NCBI GenBank assembly: GCA_963732585.1
Contig: CAVSZY010000004.1
Span: forward strand, 434,001 to 498,000
Source: WLMZ01 sp963732585
Lineage (GTDB): Bacteria; Actinomycetota; Acidimicrobiia; Acidimicrobiales; Ilumatobacteraceae
Length of the DNA: 64,000 bases
Direction of reading: 5' to 3'
This document shows positions 1 through 11,788 of the stretch, one piece after another. Both the position numbers and the translations under genes were made by a program. Under the pieces are notes generated by a model, which searched no databases, was not told the DNA's origin, and was given only the letters and a program-made list of their open reading frames with translations. Each line of letters starts with the position of its first letter. The stretch's first letter is position 1.

Positions 1-191
1 ATGGTGACAACCGAGCCCGAATCGGGCCGTAGTTGCCCGGCGAGCAAGCGCAGTAGCGTGGACTTGCCGACGCCGTTAGGACCCACGAGGCCGATCCGGT
101 GACCGGCGTCGAGCGAGACGCCGACATCGATCAACAGGTGGCGGGTTCCGAGCGCCAGCGAGACTGACCGTGCCTGTAACGAAGCAGTCAT
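1..191 (-). CDS. ABC-F family ATPase, N-terminal part (runs off window)
   Basis: The first 63 or so residues of an ABC-type ATPase are visible, starting at an ATG at 191 and running off the left edge. A Walker A motif, GPNGVGKST, lies near residue 40, preceded by a short beta-rich N-terminus with no membrane segment. That is how soluble ABC-F proteins and other cytoplasmic ABC ATPases begin. The gene lies 44 bases downstream of a complete ABC-F gene on the same strand, so the two may be co-transcribed paralogues. ABC-F proteins act on the ribosome. Nothing beyond the first P-loop can be judged here, so the subfamily is unknown. Confidence 0.75.
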   Translation of the reverse strand, partial: MTASLQARSVSLALGTRHLLIDVGVSLDAGHRIGLVGPNGVGKSTLLRLLAGQLRPDSGSVVT

Positions 192-235
192 TGGCAACGC
201 CTTTCAAGATCGATCAATGCACCCGAGCTCGACGC

Positions 236-2137
<1,902 letters not shown>

Positions 2138-2148
2138 GAAGGTTCAGG

Positions 2149-2721
2149 CTACGAGCGAAGGCTCTCGCCACCCACGCCGCCGAGCGCGAGCGGGGGTTGC
2201 CGCCAAGAAGGCGACGTTGCCTGCAGGCGATTGGCCAGCAAAACGCCGATCATCGCACCGATCGAGTTGGCGACCACGTCACCCGGATCGGCGACGCCGA
2301 TCAAGGCGAGGCGTTGCACGACCTCGATCGCCGCCGAAAAGCACACCATTCCGGCGACGACGCGTCGCGCCCGACGCGTTGCCAGTGTCAGCAACAGCGC
2401 CGATGGCAGGAACATGGCGACGTTGGCCAACCAGCCTGGGGTGATGCGAAATGCGTGGGCGAAGAGATCGTCGAGCCGGTTGCGTTCGAGGTTGATCGTC
2501 GGGAAGGTGATACCGCCAACGACGCGAAGAAATATGGTGACACCGAGGATCGCGGCCAGCGAACAAGTTGTCAGCGCGGCGAGCATCCAGCGGATGCGCA
2601 GCACCCTGGCCAGCAGAAATGAGGCCAGGAAGGCGACGATCAGCGGCACACCGACGGCCACCAAGAGACGCTCGGCGGAGAGGTCGAGGCTGAAACGCCC
2701 AAGAGAATTGGCCACCGACAT
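2149..2721 (-). CDS. VanZ-like family membrane protein
   Basis: This 190-residue integral membrane protein has about four or five hydrophobic helices. The VanZ-like signature is visible in the second half: a hydrophobic segment with NVAMFLPSALLL, then EVVQRL and a D-P-x-D-x-x-x-N-x-x-G-A pattern (DPGDVVANSIGAMIG). VanZ domains are associated with low-level teicoplanin resistance in enterococci, but most family members have no known role. An unusually strong ribosome site (AGGAGG, four bases before the ATG) fixes the start. It lies 11 bases upstream of the ABC-F gene and may be co-transcribed with it. Function beyond the family is not known. Confidence 0.75.
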   Translation of the reverse strand: MSVANSLGRFSLDLSAERLLVAVGVPLIVAFLASFLLARVLRIRWMLAALTTCSLAAILGVTIFLRVVGGITFPTINLERNRLDDLFAHAFRITPGWLANVAMFLPSALLLTLATRRARRVVAGMVCFSAAIEVVQRLALIGVADPGDVVANSIGAMIGVLLANRLQATSPSWRQPPLALGGVGGESLRS

Positions 2722-2827
2722 CTCACCTCCTCGAACAAGCTGGCACTGCGAACCGCAGCTGTCAGCCTATGAGTGATGAGAATCGGATAGGTACTTTGGC
2801 CTAATGGAATTCGCTTCGAGATGAGAG

Positions 2828-2909
<82 letters not shown>

Positions 2910-3021
2910 CACTTGATTACGCCACGCACCGAGGCCGTGGAAGGCCCGCGAACGGGCGAAGGCATCGTATCGCCAACCCAGGCGTCACGCACAGGCGATT
3001 TGCGCTCGCTACCCTGGTGTC

Positions 3022-3510
3022 ATGCCTACTTTTGATGTCGTCTCCGAAGTTGATCGCCAGGAAGTGCGCAATGCCGTCGATCAGGCCCAACGTGAGATTG
3101 CCAACCGCTTCGACTTCAAGAACACCGACACTTCGATCGAGGCCAACGATTTGGCCTTCACCCTTCGCTCGGTGACCGAGGATCGCCTCGCCGCGCTGCG
3201 CGTCGTACTCGAAGAGAAACTGGTCAAGCGCGGTATCTCGCTCAAGGGGCTCGACTACGGCAAGGTCGAGGAAGCAACACAGAACACCGTTCGCCAGGTG
3301 GCCACGATCAAGGTTGGGATCTCCTCCGACAAGGCCCGCGAGATCAACCGGATGATCAAGGAAAAGGGTCCGAAGGGCGTCGCCAGCCAAACTCAGGGCG
3401 AAGCGGTGCGCGTCACCAGCAAGAAGCGCGACGACCTGCAGGCGGTGATGACCTTGCTGAAGGGTGCCGACTTGGAGATTCCGCTGCAGTTCAACAACTT
3501 CCGCGACTGA
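3022..3510 (+). CDS. yajQ: YajQ family nucleotide-binding protein
   Basis: This 162-residue cytosolic protein matches YajQ over its whole length. Typical features are the N-terminus PTFDVVSEVDRQEVRNA, an I-x-N-R-F-D-F-K block, the K-R-G-I-S-L segment, and the ending D-L-E-I-P-L-Q-F-N-N-F-R-D. Family members bind cyclic di-GMP or other nucleotides and act as small effectors in some bacteria. That role is known from Xanthomonas-type YajQ and is not shown here. A GGDEF protein occurs at the far right of the window, so c-di-GMP signalling is plausible. The gene stands alone between tRNA-Tyr and a convergent acs. Confidence 0.93.
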   Translation: MPTFDVVSEVDRQEVRNAVDQAQREIANRFDFKNTDTSIEANDLAFTLRSVTEDRLAALRVVLEEKLVKRGISLKGLDYGKVEEATQNTVRQVATIKVGISSDKAREINRMIKEKGPKGVASQTQGEAVRVTSKKRDDLQAVMTLLKGADLEIPLQFNNFRD

Positions 3511-3541
3511 GCGCGCCGTCGCTGGCGACTGATCCTCGCCT

Positions 3542-5491
3542 CTAATCCTGTGTCGGGTGCTCCGTCGCCCTGCGCTGCAGTTCGTTGACCACGCTGGCAT
3601 CGGCCAACGTCGTCGTGTCGCCAAGGTTGCGGCCTTCGGCGACATCGCGCAGCAGACGACGCATAATCTTGCCGCTGCGGGTCTTGGGCAAGTCCGGGGT
3701 GAAATAGATCGTCTTCGGCTTGGCGATCGCGCCGATTTCGGTAGCGACGTGGTCACGCAGCACTTTCTCGTCGACGTCCAAGCCGCCGCGCAGGGTGACG
3801 TAGGCGATGATCGCCTGCCCTGTCGTCGCATCGTTGGCCCCGACCACGGCCGCCTCGGCGACGCTGGGATGCGACACCAGCGCCGATTCGACCTCGGTGG
3901 TGGAGATCCGGTGGCCACTGACGTTCATCACGTCATCGACCCGACCAAGCAACCACAGGTAGCCGTCATCATCGAGCTTGGCGCCGTCGCCGGCGAAATA
4001 ACGGCCCTCGAAACGGCTCCAATACGTTTCCTGATAACGCTGCGGGTCGCCCCAAATGCCGCGCAGCATTGCCGGCCACGGCTGTGTCAAGGTCAGATAC
4101 CCGCCGCCAGCACCAACGTGATGGCCCTCTTCATCGACTAATTCGGCACCGATACCCGGCAGCGGGAAGGTCGCCGATCCAGGTTTGGTCGTCGTCGCCC
4201 CCGGCAGCGGGCTGATCATGATCCCGCCGGTTTCCGTTTGCCACCACGTATCGACGATCGGGCAATGAGAACTGCCGATGTGCTCGTGGTACCACATCCA
4301 GGCCTCAGGGTTGATCGGTTCACCGACCGACCCGAGCAGTCGCAGTGACGACAGGTCGTGTCGTGCCGGCTGGTCGGCCCCCCACTTCATGAACGTGCGG
4401 ATCGCTGTCGGTGCGGTGTAAAACAGGGTCACTGCGTACTTGGCGACGATCTCCCACATGCGATCGTTGCCTGGGAAGTTGGGCACGCCCTCGTACATCA
4501 CTTGGGTAGCACCGTTGGCCAAAGGGCCGTAGACGACGTAGCTGTGGCCGGTGATCCACCCGACGTCGGCGGTACACCAATAGACGTCGGTGTCGGGGTG
4601 AAGGTCGAAGACGTACTTGTGGGTGAAGGCGACTTGCGTCATGTAGCCACCGGTGGTGTGCATGATGCCCTTGGGCTTACCGGTGGTGCCACTGGTGTAG
4701 AGCAGGAAGAGCAGTTGCTCAGAATCCATCGGCTCCGCCGGGCAATGCTCGTCGGCGGCAGCCATCAACTCGTGGTACCAGTGATCTCGGCCGTGCTGCA
4801 TGACGACGTCGTTGCCGCCGCGGCGCACGACCACCACGGCATCAATGGTGGGGGTGCCGAGCAACGCTTCGTCGGCGGCGCCCTTCAAGGGGAAGACCTC
4901 GCCGCGGCGATAGCCGCCATCGGCGGTGATCAATACTTTGGCCTCGGCGTCGTTGATCCGGTCGCGCAGTGATTGCGAACTGAAGCCACCGAAAACGACG
5001 CTGTGGGCGGCGCCGAGGCGGGCGCAGGCCAACATTGCCACGGCAGCCTCGGGGATCATCGGCAGGTAGATGTTGACGCGATCGCCACGCCCGACCCCGA
5101 GCCTGCGCAGCACGTTGGCAAACCGTTCGGTTTCGGCCAGCAACTCGGCGTAGGTGATCGTGCGGGTATCGCCCGGTTCGCCTTCGAAATGGATGGCGAC
5201 CTTGTCGCCACGGCCAGCGAGAACGTGGCGATCGAGGCAGTTGTAACTGACGTTGAGGGTGCCGCCGACGAACCACTTGGCGTAGGGCAGCTGCCAGTCG
5301 CAGATCGTCTGCCACTCGCTCGACCAGCTCAGCAGGTCGGCAGCTTGTCGCGCCCAGAATCCGTGGAAGTCTTCATTGGCCTCGTCGTACAACTCGGTGC
5401 CGGTGACGAGTGCGTTGCGCCTGAAATCATCTGACGGAGGGAATCGCCGACTCTCCCAGCCCAAGGCATCAATCGCATGCGTTTCGGTCAC
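3542..5491 (-). CDS. acs: acetyl-CoA synthetase (AMP-forming)
   Basis: This 649-residue enzyme activates acetate to acetyl-CoA via acetyl-AMP. The adenylation core motif YTSGTTGKPKG is visible, as are the W-x-T-A-D-x-G-W-x-T-G-H-S segment and a C-terminal P-K-T-R-S-G-K-I-M-R-R. That last motif contains the lysine that is reversibly acetylated in Acs proteins. The open frame extends further upstream, but a GTG at 5491 preceded by AAGGGGA at good spacing gives the usual family length and avoids overlap with kup, so I place the start there. It follows kup by 76 bases on the same strand and could be the last gene of the eleven-subunit complex I transcription unit. Confidence 0.93.
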   Translation of the reverse strand: MTETHAIDALGWESRRFPPSDDFRRNALVTGTELYDEANEDFHGFWARQAADLLSWSSEWQTICDWQLPYAKWFVGGTLNVSYNCLDRHVLAGRGDKVAIHFEGEPGDTRTITYAELLAETERFANVLRRLGVGRGDRVNIYLPMIPEAAVAMLACARLGAAHSVVFGGFSSQSLRDRINDAEAKVLITADGGYRRGEVFPLKGAADEALLGTPTIDAVVVVRRGGNDVVMQHGRDHWYHELMAAADEHCPAEPMDSEQLLFLLYTSGTTGKPKGIMHTTGGYMTQVAFTHKYVFDLHPDTDVYWCTADVGWITGHSYVVYGPLANGATQVMYEGVPNFPGNDRMWEIVAKYAVTLFYTAPTAIRTFMKWGADQPARHDLSSLRLLGSVGEPINPEAWMWYHEHIGSSHCPIVDTWWQTETGGIMISPLPGATTTKPGSATFPLPGIGAELVDEEGHHVGAGGGYLTLTQPWPAMLRGIWGDPQRYQETYWSRFEGRYFAGDGAKLDDDGYLWLLGRVDDVMNVSGHRISTTEVESALVSHPSVAEAAVVGANDATTGQAIIAYVTLRGGLDVDEKVLRDHVATEIGAIAKPKTIYFTPDLPKTRSGKIMRRLLRDVAEGRNLGDTTTLADASVVNELQRRATEHPTQD

Positions 5492-5567
5492 AGTGATCCC
5501 CTTCGATCGACGTCGTTCGAGGCCGACTCTAGTTCTCGGCGACAGATACCTTTGAACGGCGGAATCC

Positions 5568-7556
5568 TCAGATCTCGACGAAGGAACCAACCTCGAAGAC
5601 GCGCTCTGGTGGCAGGTTGAAGAATCGACTGGCACTCGCCGCACCACGGTTCAAGAGGACGAACAGTTCCTCTCGCAGTGGATGCATGCCGGGGGCCTTC
5701 GACGACGTGACGATCTCGCGGCCGATGAAGTATGTGGTCTCGTCGGGGCGGAACTGCAGGTCGGGTTCATCGAGCAGCGCAAGCGCCCAGGGAACATCCG
5801 GCTCCTCCATGAAACCGAAACGGATCACGATCTGGAACACGCCCGGCACCAGTCGGGTCACGGTCAGGCGCTCGGCACGAGAAATGCGCGGCACCTCGGA
5901 CATCTCCACGGAGACCAACAACGTGCGGCGATGCAAGACCTTGTTGTGCCGTAGGTTGGTGATCAACGCCGGTGGAGCCTTGCCGGCGTCTTTGAACATG
6001 TACACCGCCGTGCCGCCGACACGCTGCACCTTGGCGGTGCTGGCGTACTGGAGAACGTTCTCCACCGGGTGCTCGCCGCGCTGGATTCGGTCGGCAACGA
6101 GTTGACGACCACGGCGCCAGGTGGTCATCTGGGCCACCAGTAAGGCGGCGATCACCAACGGGAACCAACCACCATCCGGGATCTTCGGCACGTTGGCGAA
6201 CATGAAGGCGAGGTCGATGATCAGGCCCGGCAAGCAGATGGCCAGGGCCTTGGCTTGCGACCAACCGAAGCGGTGGCGAGCGACGAAGTAGAACAGCATC
6301 GTGGTAATCGCCATCGTCGTCGTCACCGCGATGCCGTAGGCCGCAGCAAGGTTGCTGGACGTCCGGAACAGGATGACCAACCCAAGGCAGCCGATCATCA
6401 ACAACCAGTTGACCAGCGGCACATAGATCTGACCCTGGTGTTGCGACGAGGTGTGACGAACGGAGATGCGCGGCAGATAATCGAGCTGCACGGCCTGGGC
6501 GGTGAGCGAGAACGCGCCTGAAATCAGCGCTTGGCTGGCGATGATCGCGGCCATCGTCGCCAAGAAGGTCAGTGGGGTTACCGCCCATTCAGGGGCGAGT
6601 CGATAGAACGGATTGCCCAATTCCTCACCAGGGGTGCTGGCCAGCAGCGCCGCCTGGCCGAAGTAGTTGAGCAACAGGCAAGGCAACACCAGCACGTACC
6701 AGGTGAGCTGGATTGGTTTGCGCCCGAAGTGGCCCATATCGGCGTAGAGCGCCTCGCCTCCGGTGACGACAAGGAAAATGGAACCGAGCGTCAAAAAGGC
6801 ATTGCCCGGATCGGCTTGGAACCAGTCGAAGGCATACATCGGGTTGATGGCCTTGAGCACACTCGGGAGTTTGATGATCTGACGGAGACCGAGAAGCCCG
6901 ATGACACTGAACCAGACGATCATAATTGGGCCGAAGACCCGACCGATCCCACCGGTGCCACGCTTCTGCACGAAGAAGAGACAAGCCAGGATCACGCAGG
7001 CGACCGGCACGAGGTAGTCGTGAAAGGCCGGGAAGGCGACCTCGAACCCTTCAACGGCACCGAGCACGGAGATCGCTGGGGTGATCAACCCGTCGCCATA
7101 GAGCAGCGCCGTGCCAAAGACGCCGAGGGCAATAATGACACCAGCGAAGCCTTTGACACGCCCGGACTTCGGCATTTCCAGCGCAGTCAGAGCCAGGATG
7201 CCGCCCTCGCCGCGGTTGTCGGCGCGCATCACGAAATACAGGTACTTAATCGAGATGATGATCACCAGCGCCCAGAAAACGACAGAAACAACGCCGAAAG
7301 CGTTGACTCGGTTGACCTCGAGGTGATGGTGATCGAACGACTCGCGGAAGGCATACAACGGGCTGGTGCCAATGTCGCCATAGACAATGCCAAGGGCTCC
7401 GAGGGCCAGCGCCCCCATCCCAAGACCATGGCCGTGGCCGTGGCCGGGTTCTGTGTTGACGTGGGGTGGTGCGGCCGCTGCCGCCGGTTCTGCGGTCACT
7501 GCCGCCAGGTCTGCGGACACCGGTTCGACCGGCGTCCCGCGCTCTTGCTCATCCAT
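5568..7556 (-). CDS. kup: Kup-type potassium uptake protein
   Basis: This 662-residue protein has about twelve membrane helices and a hydrophilic C-terminal domain of about 190 residues, as in KUP/HAK/KT potassium-proton symporters. The family signature GIVYGDIGTSPLYAFRES sits at the first helix, and Y-G-D-G-L-I-T-P-A-I-S-V-L follows. The N-terminus before the first helix is Ala/Pro-rich and carries a short alternating His-Gly run. It starts 12 bases after the MidA-like gene, so it is probably read together with that gene and the complex I genes upstream. No c-di-AMP riboswitch could fit in that gap. Confidence 0.93.
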   Translation of the reverse strand: MDEQERGTPVEPVSADLAAVTAEPAAAAAPPHVNTEPGHGHGHGLGMGALALGALGIVYGDIGTSPLYAFRESFDHHHLEVNRVNAFGVVSVVFWALVIIISIKYLYFVMRADNRGEGGILALTALEMPKSGRVKGFAGVIIALGVFGTALLYGDGLITPAISVLGAVEGFEVAFPAFHDYLVPVACVILACLFFVQKRGTGGIGRVFGPIMIVWFSVIGLLGLRQIIKLPSVLKAINPMYAFDWFQADPGNAFLTLGSIFLVVTGGEALYADMGHFGRKPIQLTWYVLVLPCLLLNYFGQAALLASTPGEELGNPFYRLAPEWAVTPLTFLATMAAIIASQALISGAFSLTAQAVQLDYLPRISVRHTSSQHQGQIYVPLVNWLLMIGCLGLVILFRTSSNLAAAYGIAVTTTMAITTMLFYFVARHRFGWSQAKALAICLPGLIIDLAFMFANVPKIPDGGWFPLVIAALLVAQMTTWRRGRQLVADRIQRGEHPVENVLQYASTAKVQRVGGTAVYMFKDAGKAPPALITNLRHNKVLHRRTLLVSVEMSEVPRISRAERLTVTRLVPGVFQIVIRFGFMEEPDVPWALALLDEPDLQFRPDETTYFIGREIVTSSKAPGMHPLREELFVLLNRGAASASRFFNLPPERVFEVGSFVEI

Positions 7557-7568
7557 GCGTTTCGTAGG

Positions 7569-8661
7569 CTAATTGTCTTTGCGGCCGGTTAGCGCGATCC
7601 ACTGATGAACGGCGAATCCACCGAGGCCGCTCGGATCGAGCAAGGCGAGCGCTTCGCTCACCCGGCTACGCATCCGCAGCGCGTGAAGATCTGGGGCCGC
7701 GGCGTGTTGCTCCCAATACCCACGCCCTTGATCGACGAGTTCCTCGATGCCGAGGGAGCGGAGAAAGTCAGCCTGGGTCGTCATCTCATCCGGCGGCGAG
7801 CCCAAGCCGACGACGTCCCAGGCGACATCGCAGGTGATGTCCTGCGACCCGGGTTCGCGCAGGTAGTGCACACCGCGCTGATGATCCCGATAGGTGCGCA
7901 GCCATTCGCGCCAGGGTCGAGCCGACAGTGACGCCGCTGTGGGTACGCCGTAATCGATCGCCACAAGCCGCCCGCGGGTCACCAATTGCCGCGTCGAGCC
8001 CACCCAATCCCGGGCCGCCTGAGGCACAGGCATGCGGGCACCATGGGCTGCGCTGGGAGGCAATGGCACGTCGGCCAGATCGTCGGCCGGGCGCAACACC
8101 TCGGTCAGCGCGTCGCCGGAGCGCCCGACGAAGGCCTCGCGCCAGCGACCATCGTGCACCAGTAACCGGAACGGCAGGTTGTCGAGCAGTTCGTTGGCCA
8201 GCACGACGCCCGCGAATCGCTCCGTCGGCATTTCTGCCAGCGACTGCACCCAATCGGGATGGCGTTGGCGCTGCGATGCCGAGATCTCCACCGCCAGGTA
8301 GCGCAGCGCGCTCGAGGCACTCGGGATGGGCAGCGGCGATCGCCCGGGCCAGCGTGCCGGGCCCTGCCCCCGCCTCGACCACCGTGAACGATGACGGGCA
8401 ACCGAGCTCGTGCCACCAAAGATCCAGTCCGCGAGCGAGCACGGCACCAAACAACGGACCGACCTCCGGGCTGGTAATGAAGTCGCCGCGCCGACCAGCC
8501 GAGCCGACGGTGTTATAGAACCCTTGGGCGCCGTAGAGGGCCAATTCGACGTAGCGGTCGAAGCGAATCAGGCCGCCAGCGGCCTCGATCTCCGCGGCGA
8601 TCTCGCCGAACGCGCCGCGGTTATCGCCCGAGGGCACCGGTGAGGTCACGAAGATCGCCAA
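7569..8661 (-). pseudogene. MidA/NDUFAF7-type SAM methyltransferase, frameshifted
   Basis: Two reading frames together make one protein of the COG1565 (DUF185) family. The N-terminal half in one frame has the SAM loop V-V-E-A-G-A-G-P-G-T-L. The C-terminal half in the next frame carries the family block V-V-L-A-N-E-L-L-D-N-L-P and runs to a TAG at 7569. The frames join at about 8301-8312 in a GC-alternating tract, where removing one base restores continuity (…H-P-E-C-L-E-R to L-R-Y-L-A-V-E). This is either a real frameshift or a sequencing error. The start is uncertain (TTG 8661 or GTG 8649), and either overlaps the end of nuoN. The mitochondrial homologue NDUFAF7 methylates an arginine of complex I subunit NDUFS2 (NuoD), so its place at the end of a nuo operon makes sense. 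Confidence 0.85.
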
Positions 8662-10138
8662 AGCGCAGCACCAGACTCGGCAGCAAACCGAGGACCATGG
8701 CGCTCGCGCCAGTGATCGCCAGCGCAGCGAGCAACGCCGGTGGCGTCTTGATCGGTGTCGTGTCGCCGTCGGGTGCTGGCTTCATCCACATCTCCCGCAT
8801 CACGTTGCCGTAGTACCCGAAGGCGATCACGGTGTTGATCGCACCGATCACGGCGATGGCGTAGCCGAGACCGGTCTCAGCCTCGATCACAGCACGGAAG
8901 GCGTTGAGTTTGGCGAACCAGCCGCCGAATGGCGGGATGCCAGCGAGTCCGGCAAGGAAGAAGGTCATCAGCGCAGCGAGCCCAGGGGCGTAACCAAAGA
9001 GTCCGCCGAAGCTGGAGATCTCGCCGCTGCGGGTCTTGCGGCTAACGGCGATGACCACGGCGAAGACACCGAGGTTGGTGGCGGCGTAGACCAACAAATA
9101 CGACACGACGGTCTTCAGTGAGGTCTCGGTGGCCTTTGTCCCGGCGACGACCAACGGCATCAGGATGAACCCGCCCTGGCTGATCGAGGAGTAGGCGAGC
9201 ATGCGCACGATGTTCGTTTGCTTTAGCGCCAGGAAGTTGCCCACCGACATGGTCAGCGCAGCAAGCACAAAGATGAACGGCTGCCAGACGTCCTCGGCCA
9301 ATGGAAAGGCGAGGTAGACCATCAACACGAGGGCGACGAAACCACCAGCTTTGGAGGCCACCGACAGAAAGGCGGTCACCGGCGTCGGCGCACCCTCGTA
9401 AGTATCCGGCGCCCACGAGTGAAACGGCACGGCGCTGACTTTGAAGGCGAAACCGACGACGATGAAGACGACCGCGAGAGCATGCACCGAGCTGAATTGG
9501 CCCTCGACGGTGATCTGACGGCCGATGTCGACCAGCAACGTCGTGTTCGTCACGCCATACAACAGGCTCATGCCGTAGAGCATGATCGCGCCGGCCAGCA
9601 CGCCGAGCAGGAAGTACTTCATGCCCGCCTCGTTGCTCTTCGTGCTCCGCTTACGCCAGGCAGCCAGCATGTACGCCGGGATCGACAGGAACTCGAGAGC
9701 GACGAAGACGCTGACCAGATCGCGCGCTGAGGTCATCATCACCATGCCGAGCAGGCTGCTGAGCAACAGCACGTAATACTCGCCCTGGTAGTAGCCGCCT
9801 TCCTCGATCTCATTGGTCGACAACAAGATCACCACGTACCCAGCGACGAGGAACATCGCCTTCATGATCAGCGCGAACTCGTCGATCACGTAGCGGCCAC
9901 CGAACATGGAGCGCACATCGTCGCCGACAACGGCAAGCGTGACGACCGGAATCAGCGCCGCCAGCAACGAGAATCCGGCGATCATCGCCGTCAACCAGCG
10001 CTTGCTTTCCTCGATAAACAAGTCGACGATCAACACCACGCAGATGCCGACCGCGAGCACCAACTCGGGGGCGAGAGCGTGATAGTCGATTGTCGGCGCG
10101 GTGAAGTCACCGGCCGCAGCGAGCAATGCTGACAACAC
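8621..10138 (-). CDS. nuoN: complex I subunit NuoN, copy 1
   Basis: This 505-residue antiporter-like membrane subunit of the proton-pumping arm has about 14 helices. Family features seen are the helix 5 glutamate region V-A-L-E-F-L-S-I-P-A-Y, the block F-H-S-W-A-P-D-T-Y-E-G-A-P-T-P-V-T-A-F, and L-A-Y-S-S-I-S. The start is a GTG four bases after nuoM. It is the last nuo gene of the eleven-subunit operon. It is clearly diverged from copy 2 at 33858-35372, so this is not a recent duplication. The methyltransferase start overlaps its 3' end. Confidence 0.95.
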   Translation of the reverse strand: MLSALLAAAGDFTAPTIDYHALAPELVLAVGICVVLIVDLFIEESKRWLTAMIAGFSLLAALIPVVTLAVVGDDVRSMFGGRYVIDEFALIMKAMFLVAGYVVILLSTNEIEEGGYYQGEYYVLLLSSLLGMVMMTSARDLVSVFVALEFLSIPAYMLAAWRKRSTKSNEAGMKYFLLGVLAGAIMLYGMSLLYGVTNTTLLVDIGRQITVEGQFSSVHALAVVFIVVGFAFKVSAVPFHSWAPDTYEGAPTPVTAFLSVASKAGGFVALVLMVYLAFPLAEDVWQPFIFVLAALTMSVGNFLALKQTNIVRMLAYSSISQGGFILMPLVVAGTKATETSLKTVVSYLLVYAATNLGVFAVVIAVSRKTRSGEISSFGGLFGYAPGLAALMTFFLAGLAGIPPFGGWFAKLNAFRAVIEAETGLGYAIAVIGAINTVIAFGYYGNVMREMWMKPAPDGDTTPIKTPPALLAALAITGASAMVLGLLPSLVLRFGDLRDLTGALGR

Positions 10139-10142
10139 CGGC

Positions 10143-11774
10143 TCAGCCCTCTCCGAAGGCCCGAAGGGTGATCTGAACCGCTGGGTCGATGACCTTGAAC
10201 ATCAGCTGCGGATAGACACCAAATACGACGATGGCGATCAGGAACGGGGTCCAGGCAATCCACTCCAGGCGCTTGACATCATCGAGTTCGTCGTGGTGCT
10301 CGTTGACGTCGGCGCCGACGGCGTGGGCGACATGCCCGTGACCGGCCTCGTGGCCGTGACTGGAGAATTCGTCCTTCGGCTGGCCGAAAGCAACGCGCTG
10401 GAACAACCACAGCAGGTATCCAGCGGCGAGCACGGTGCCGACAGCGGCGATGACCATGTAGACCCGGAACAGGGTGTGGTCGAGACCAGCGAGTTCGGCG
10501 TTACCGCCGAATGGGCTATAGGCAGAAACGATCGCCGGGAACTCACCCCAAAACCCAGCGAGGCCGGGCAAACCGAGCGAGGCCATGGCACAGAAGCCGA
10601 GGATCCAGCCCATCTTTGGCATCTGGATCAACATGCCACCGAGACGCTTGATCTCCAGCGTGTGGAAACGCTCCTTGACCGAACCGGCGACGAAGAACAA
10701 CATGCCGGTGATCAGACCATGGGCAACCATGCCGTAGACCGCGGCGTTGACGCCGAGCGGCGTCAGTGTGGAGATGCCGAGCATCACGAAGCCCATGTGG
10801 GCGACCGAACTGAAGGCGATCAGGCGCTTCATGTCGGTTTGCGCCAGGCAACCGAGCGCACCGTAGATGATGCCGATCACGGCGAGCGCGCCGATGATCG
10901 GGGCCCATTCGACGGCACCCTCTGGCAGGATCGGAATGGCGATGCGGACGAAACCGTAGGTGCCGAGCTTCAGCAGGATCGCCGCCAGGATCACCGAGCC
11001 CTGCGTTGGGGCTTGGGTGTGAGCGTCGGGCAGCCAGGTGTGGAAGGGGAACATCGGCACCTTGACGGCGAAGCCGATGAAGAACCCGGCGAAGATCCAG
11101 GTCTGGACGTTCCTGCCGATCAGATTGCCGTGCTCTTGCAGGTAGGGAATGCTGAAGCTGGCTTCGCCGGCCGGCACTTTGCCAGCCACCTGGAAGTAGA
11201 CAGCGAGGATGGCGATGAGCATCAGCGCCGAACCGAACATGGTGTAGAGGAAGAACTTCAGCGAGGCGTACTGGCGCTGCTCGCCACCCCAGACACCGAT
11301 CATGAAGTACATCGGCAGCAGCACGAGTTCGAAGAAGACGAAGAAAAGGATCAGGTCTTGAGCGATGAAGGTGCCTGCCATGCCGGTCTGCAGCACCAGC
11401 ATGAGGATCAGAAAGGCCTTCGGGTTGCCCGGCGAGGGGATGTGATCCCAGGAGTAGACCATGACCAAGACGGTGACGATCATGCTCAAGATGTACAACG
11501 GCAGGCTCAACCCATCGAGCCCGATCGTGTAGTTGCTGTGAATCACCGGAATCCACGACTCGTCGGCGGAGAACTGCAGCACCCCGGCCTGGTCGTAGTC
11601 GAACTTGACCAGGGTGTAGATGCCCACGGCCAGGGTCGCCAGCGCCGTCAGCAGCGCAATCTGCTTGTGCAGCAGTTCGTCCCCCTTGGGGATGAACATC
11701 ATGATCAGCACACCAACGAGCGGCAGGAAAGTGCCGATCGTGAGCAGTTCATTGTGATTGGTGAGTACTTCCAT
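10143..11774 (-). CDS. nuoM: complex I subunit NuoM, copy 1
   Basis: This 543-residue antiporter-like membrane subunit has the conserved helix 5 glutamate in F-F-E-L-V-L-L-P-M-Y-F and the family motif F-H-T-W-L-P-D-A-H-T-Q-A-P-T. After the core, near residue 450, there is a hydrophilic His-rich stretch (SSHGHEAGHGHVAH) that copy 2 lacks. NuoL of the same operon has a longer insert of this kind. The gene lies 14 bases after nuoL and four before nuoN. Its role is proton translocation in the membrane arm. Confidence 0.95.
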   Translation of the reverse strand: MEVLTNHNELLTIGTFLPLVGVLIMMFIPKGDELLHKQIALLTALATLAVGIYTLVKFDYDQAGVLQFSADESWIPVIHSNYTIGLDGLSLPLYILSMIVTVLVMVYSWDHIPSPGNPKAFLILMLVLQTGMAGTFIAQDLILFFVFFELVLLPMYFMIGVWGGEQRQYASLKFFLYTMFGSALMLIAILAVYFQVAGKVPAGEASFSIPYLQEHGNLIGRNVQTWIFAGFFIGFAVKVPMFPFHTWLPDAHTQAPTQGSVILAAILLKLGTYGFVRIAIPILPEGAVEWAPIIGALAVIGIIYGALGCLAQTDMKRLIAFSSVAHMGFVMLGISTLTPLGVNAAVYGMVAHGLITGMLFFVAGSVKERFHTLEIKRLGGMLIQMPKMGWILGFCAMASLGLPGLAGFWGEFPAIVSAYSPFGGNAELAGLDHTLFRVYMVIAAVGTVLAAGYLLWLFQRVAFGQPKDEFSSHGHEAGHGHVAHAVGADVNEHHDELDDVKRLEWIAWTPFLIAIVVFGVYPQLMFKVIDPAVQITLRAFGEG

Positions 11775-11788
11775 TGCCGGGAGGCTCC

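Noticed and set aside
7557..7568. c-di-AMP riboswitch before kup
   Set aside because: The gap to the upstream gene is only 12 bases, so no such structure can fit.
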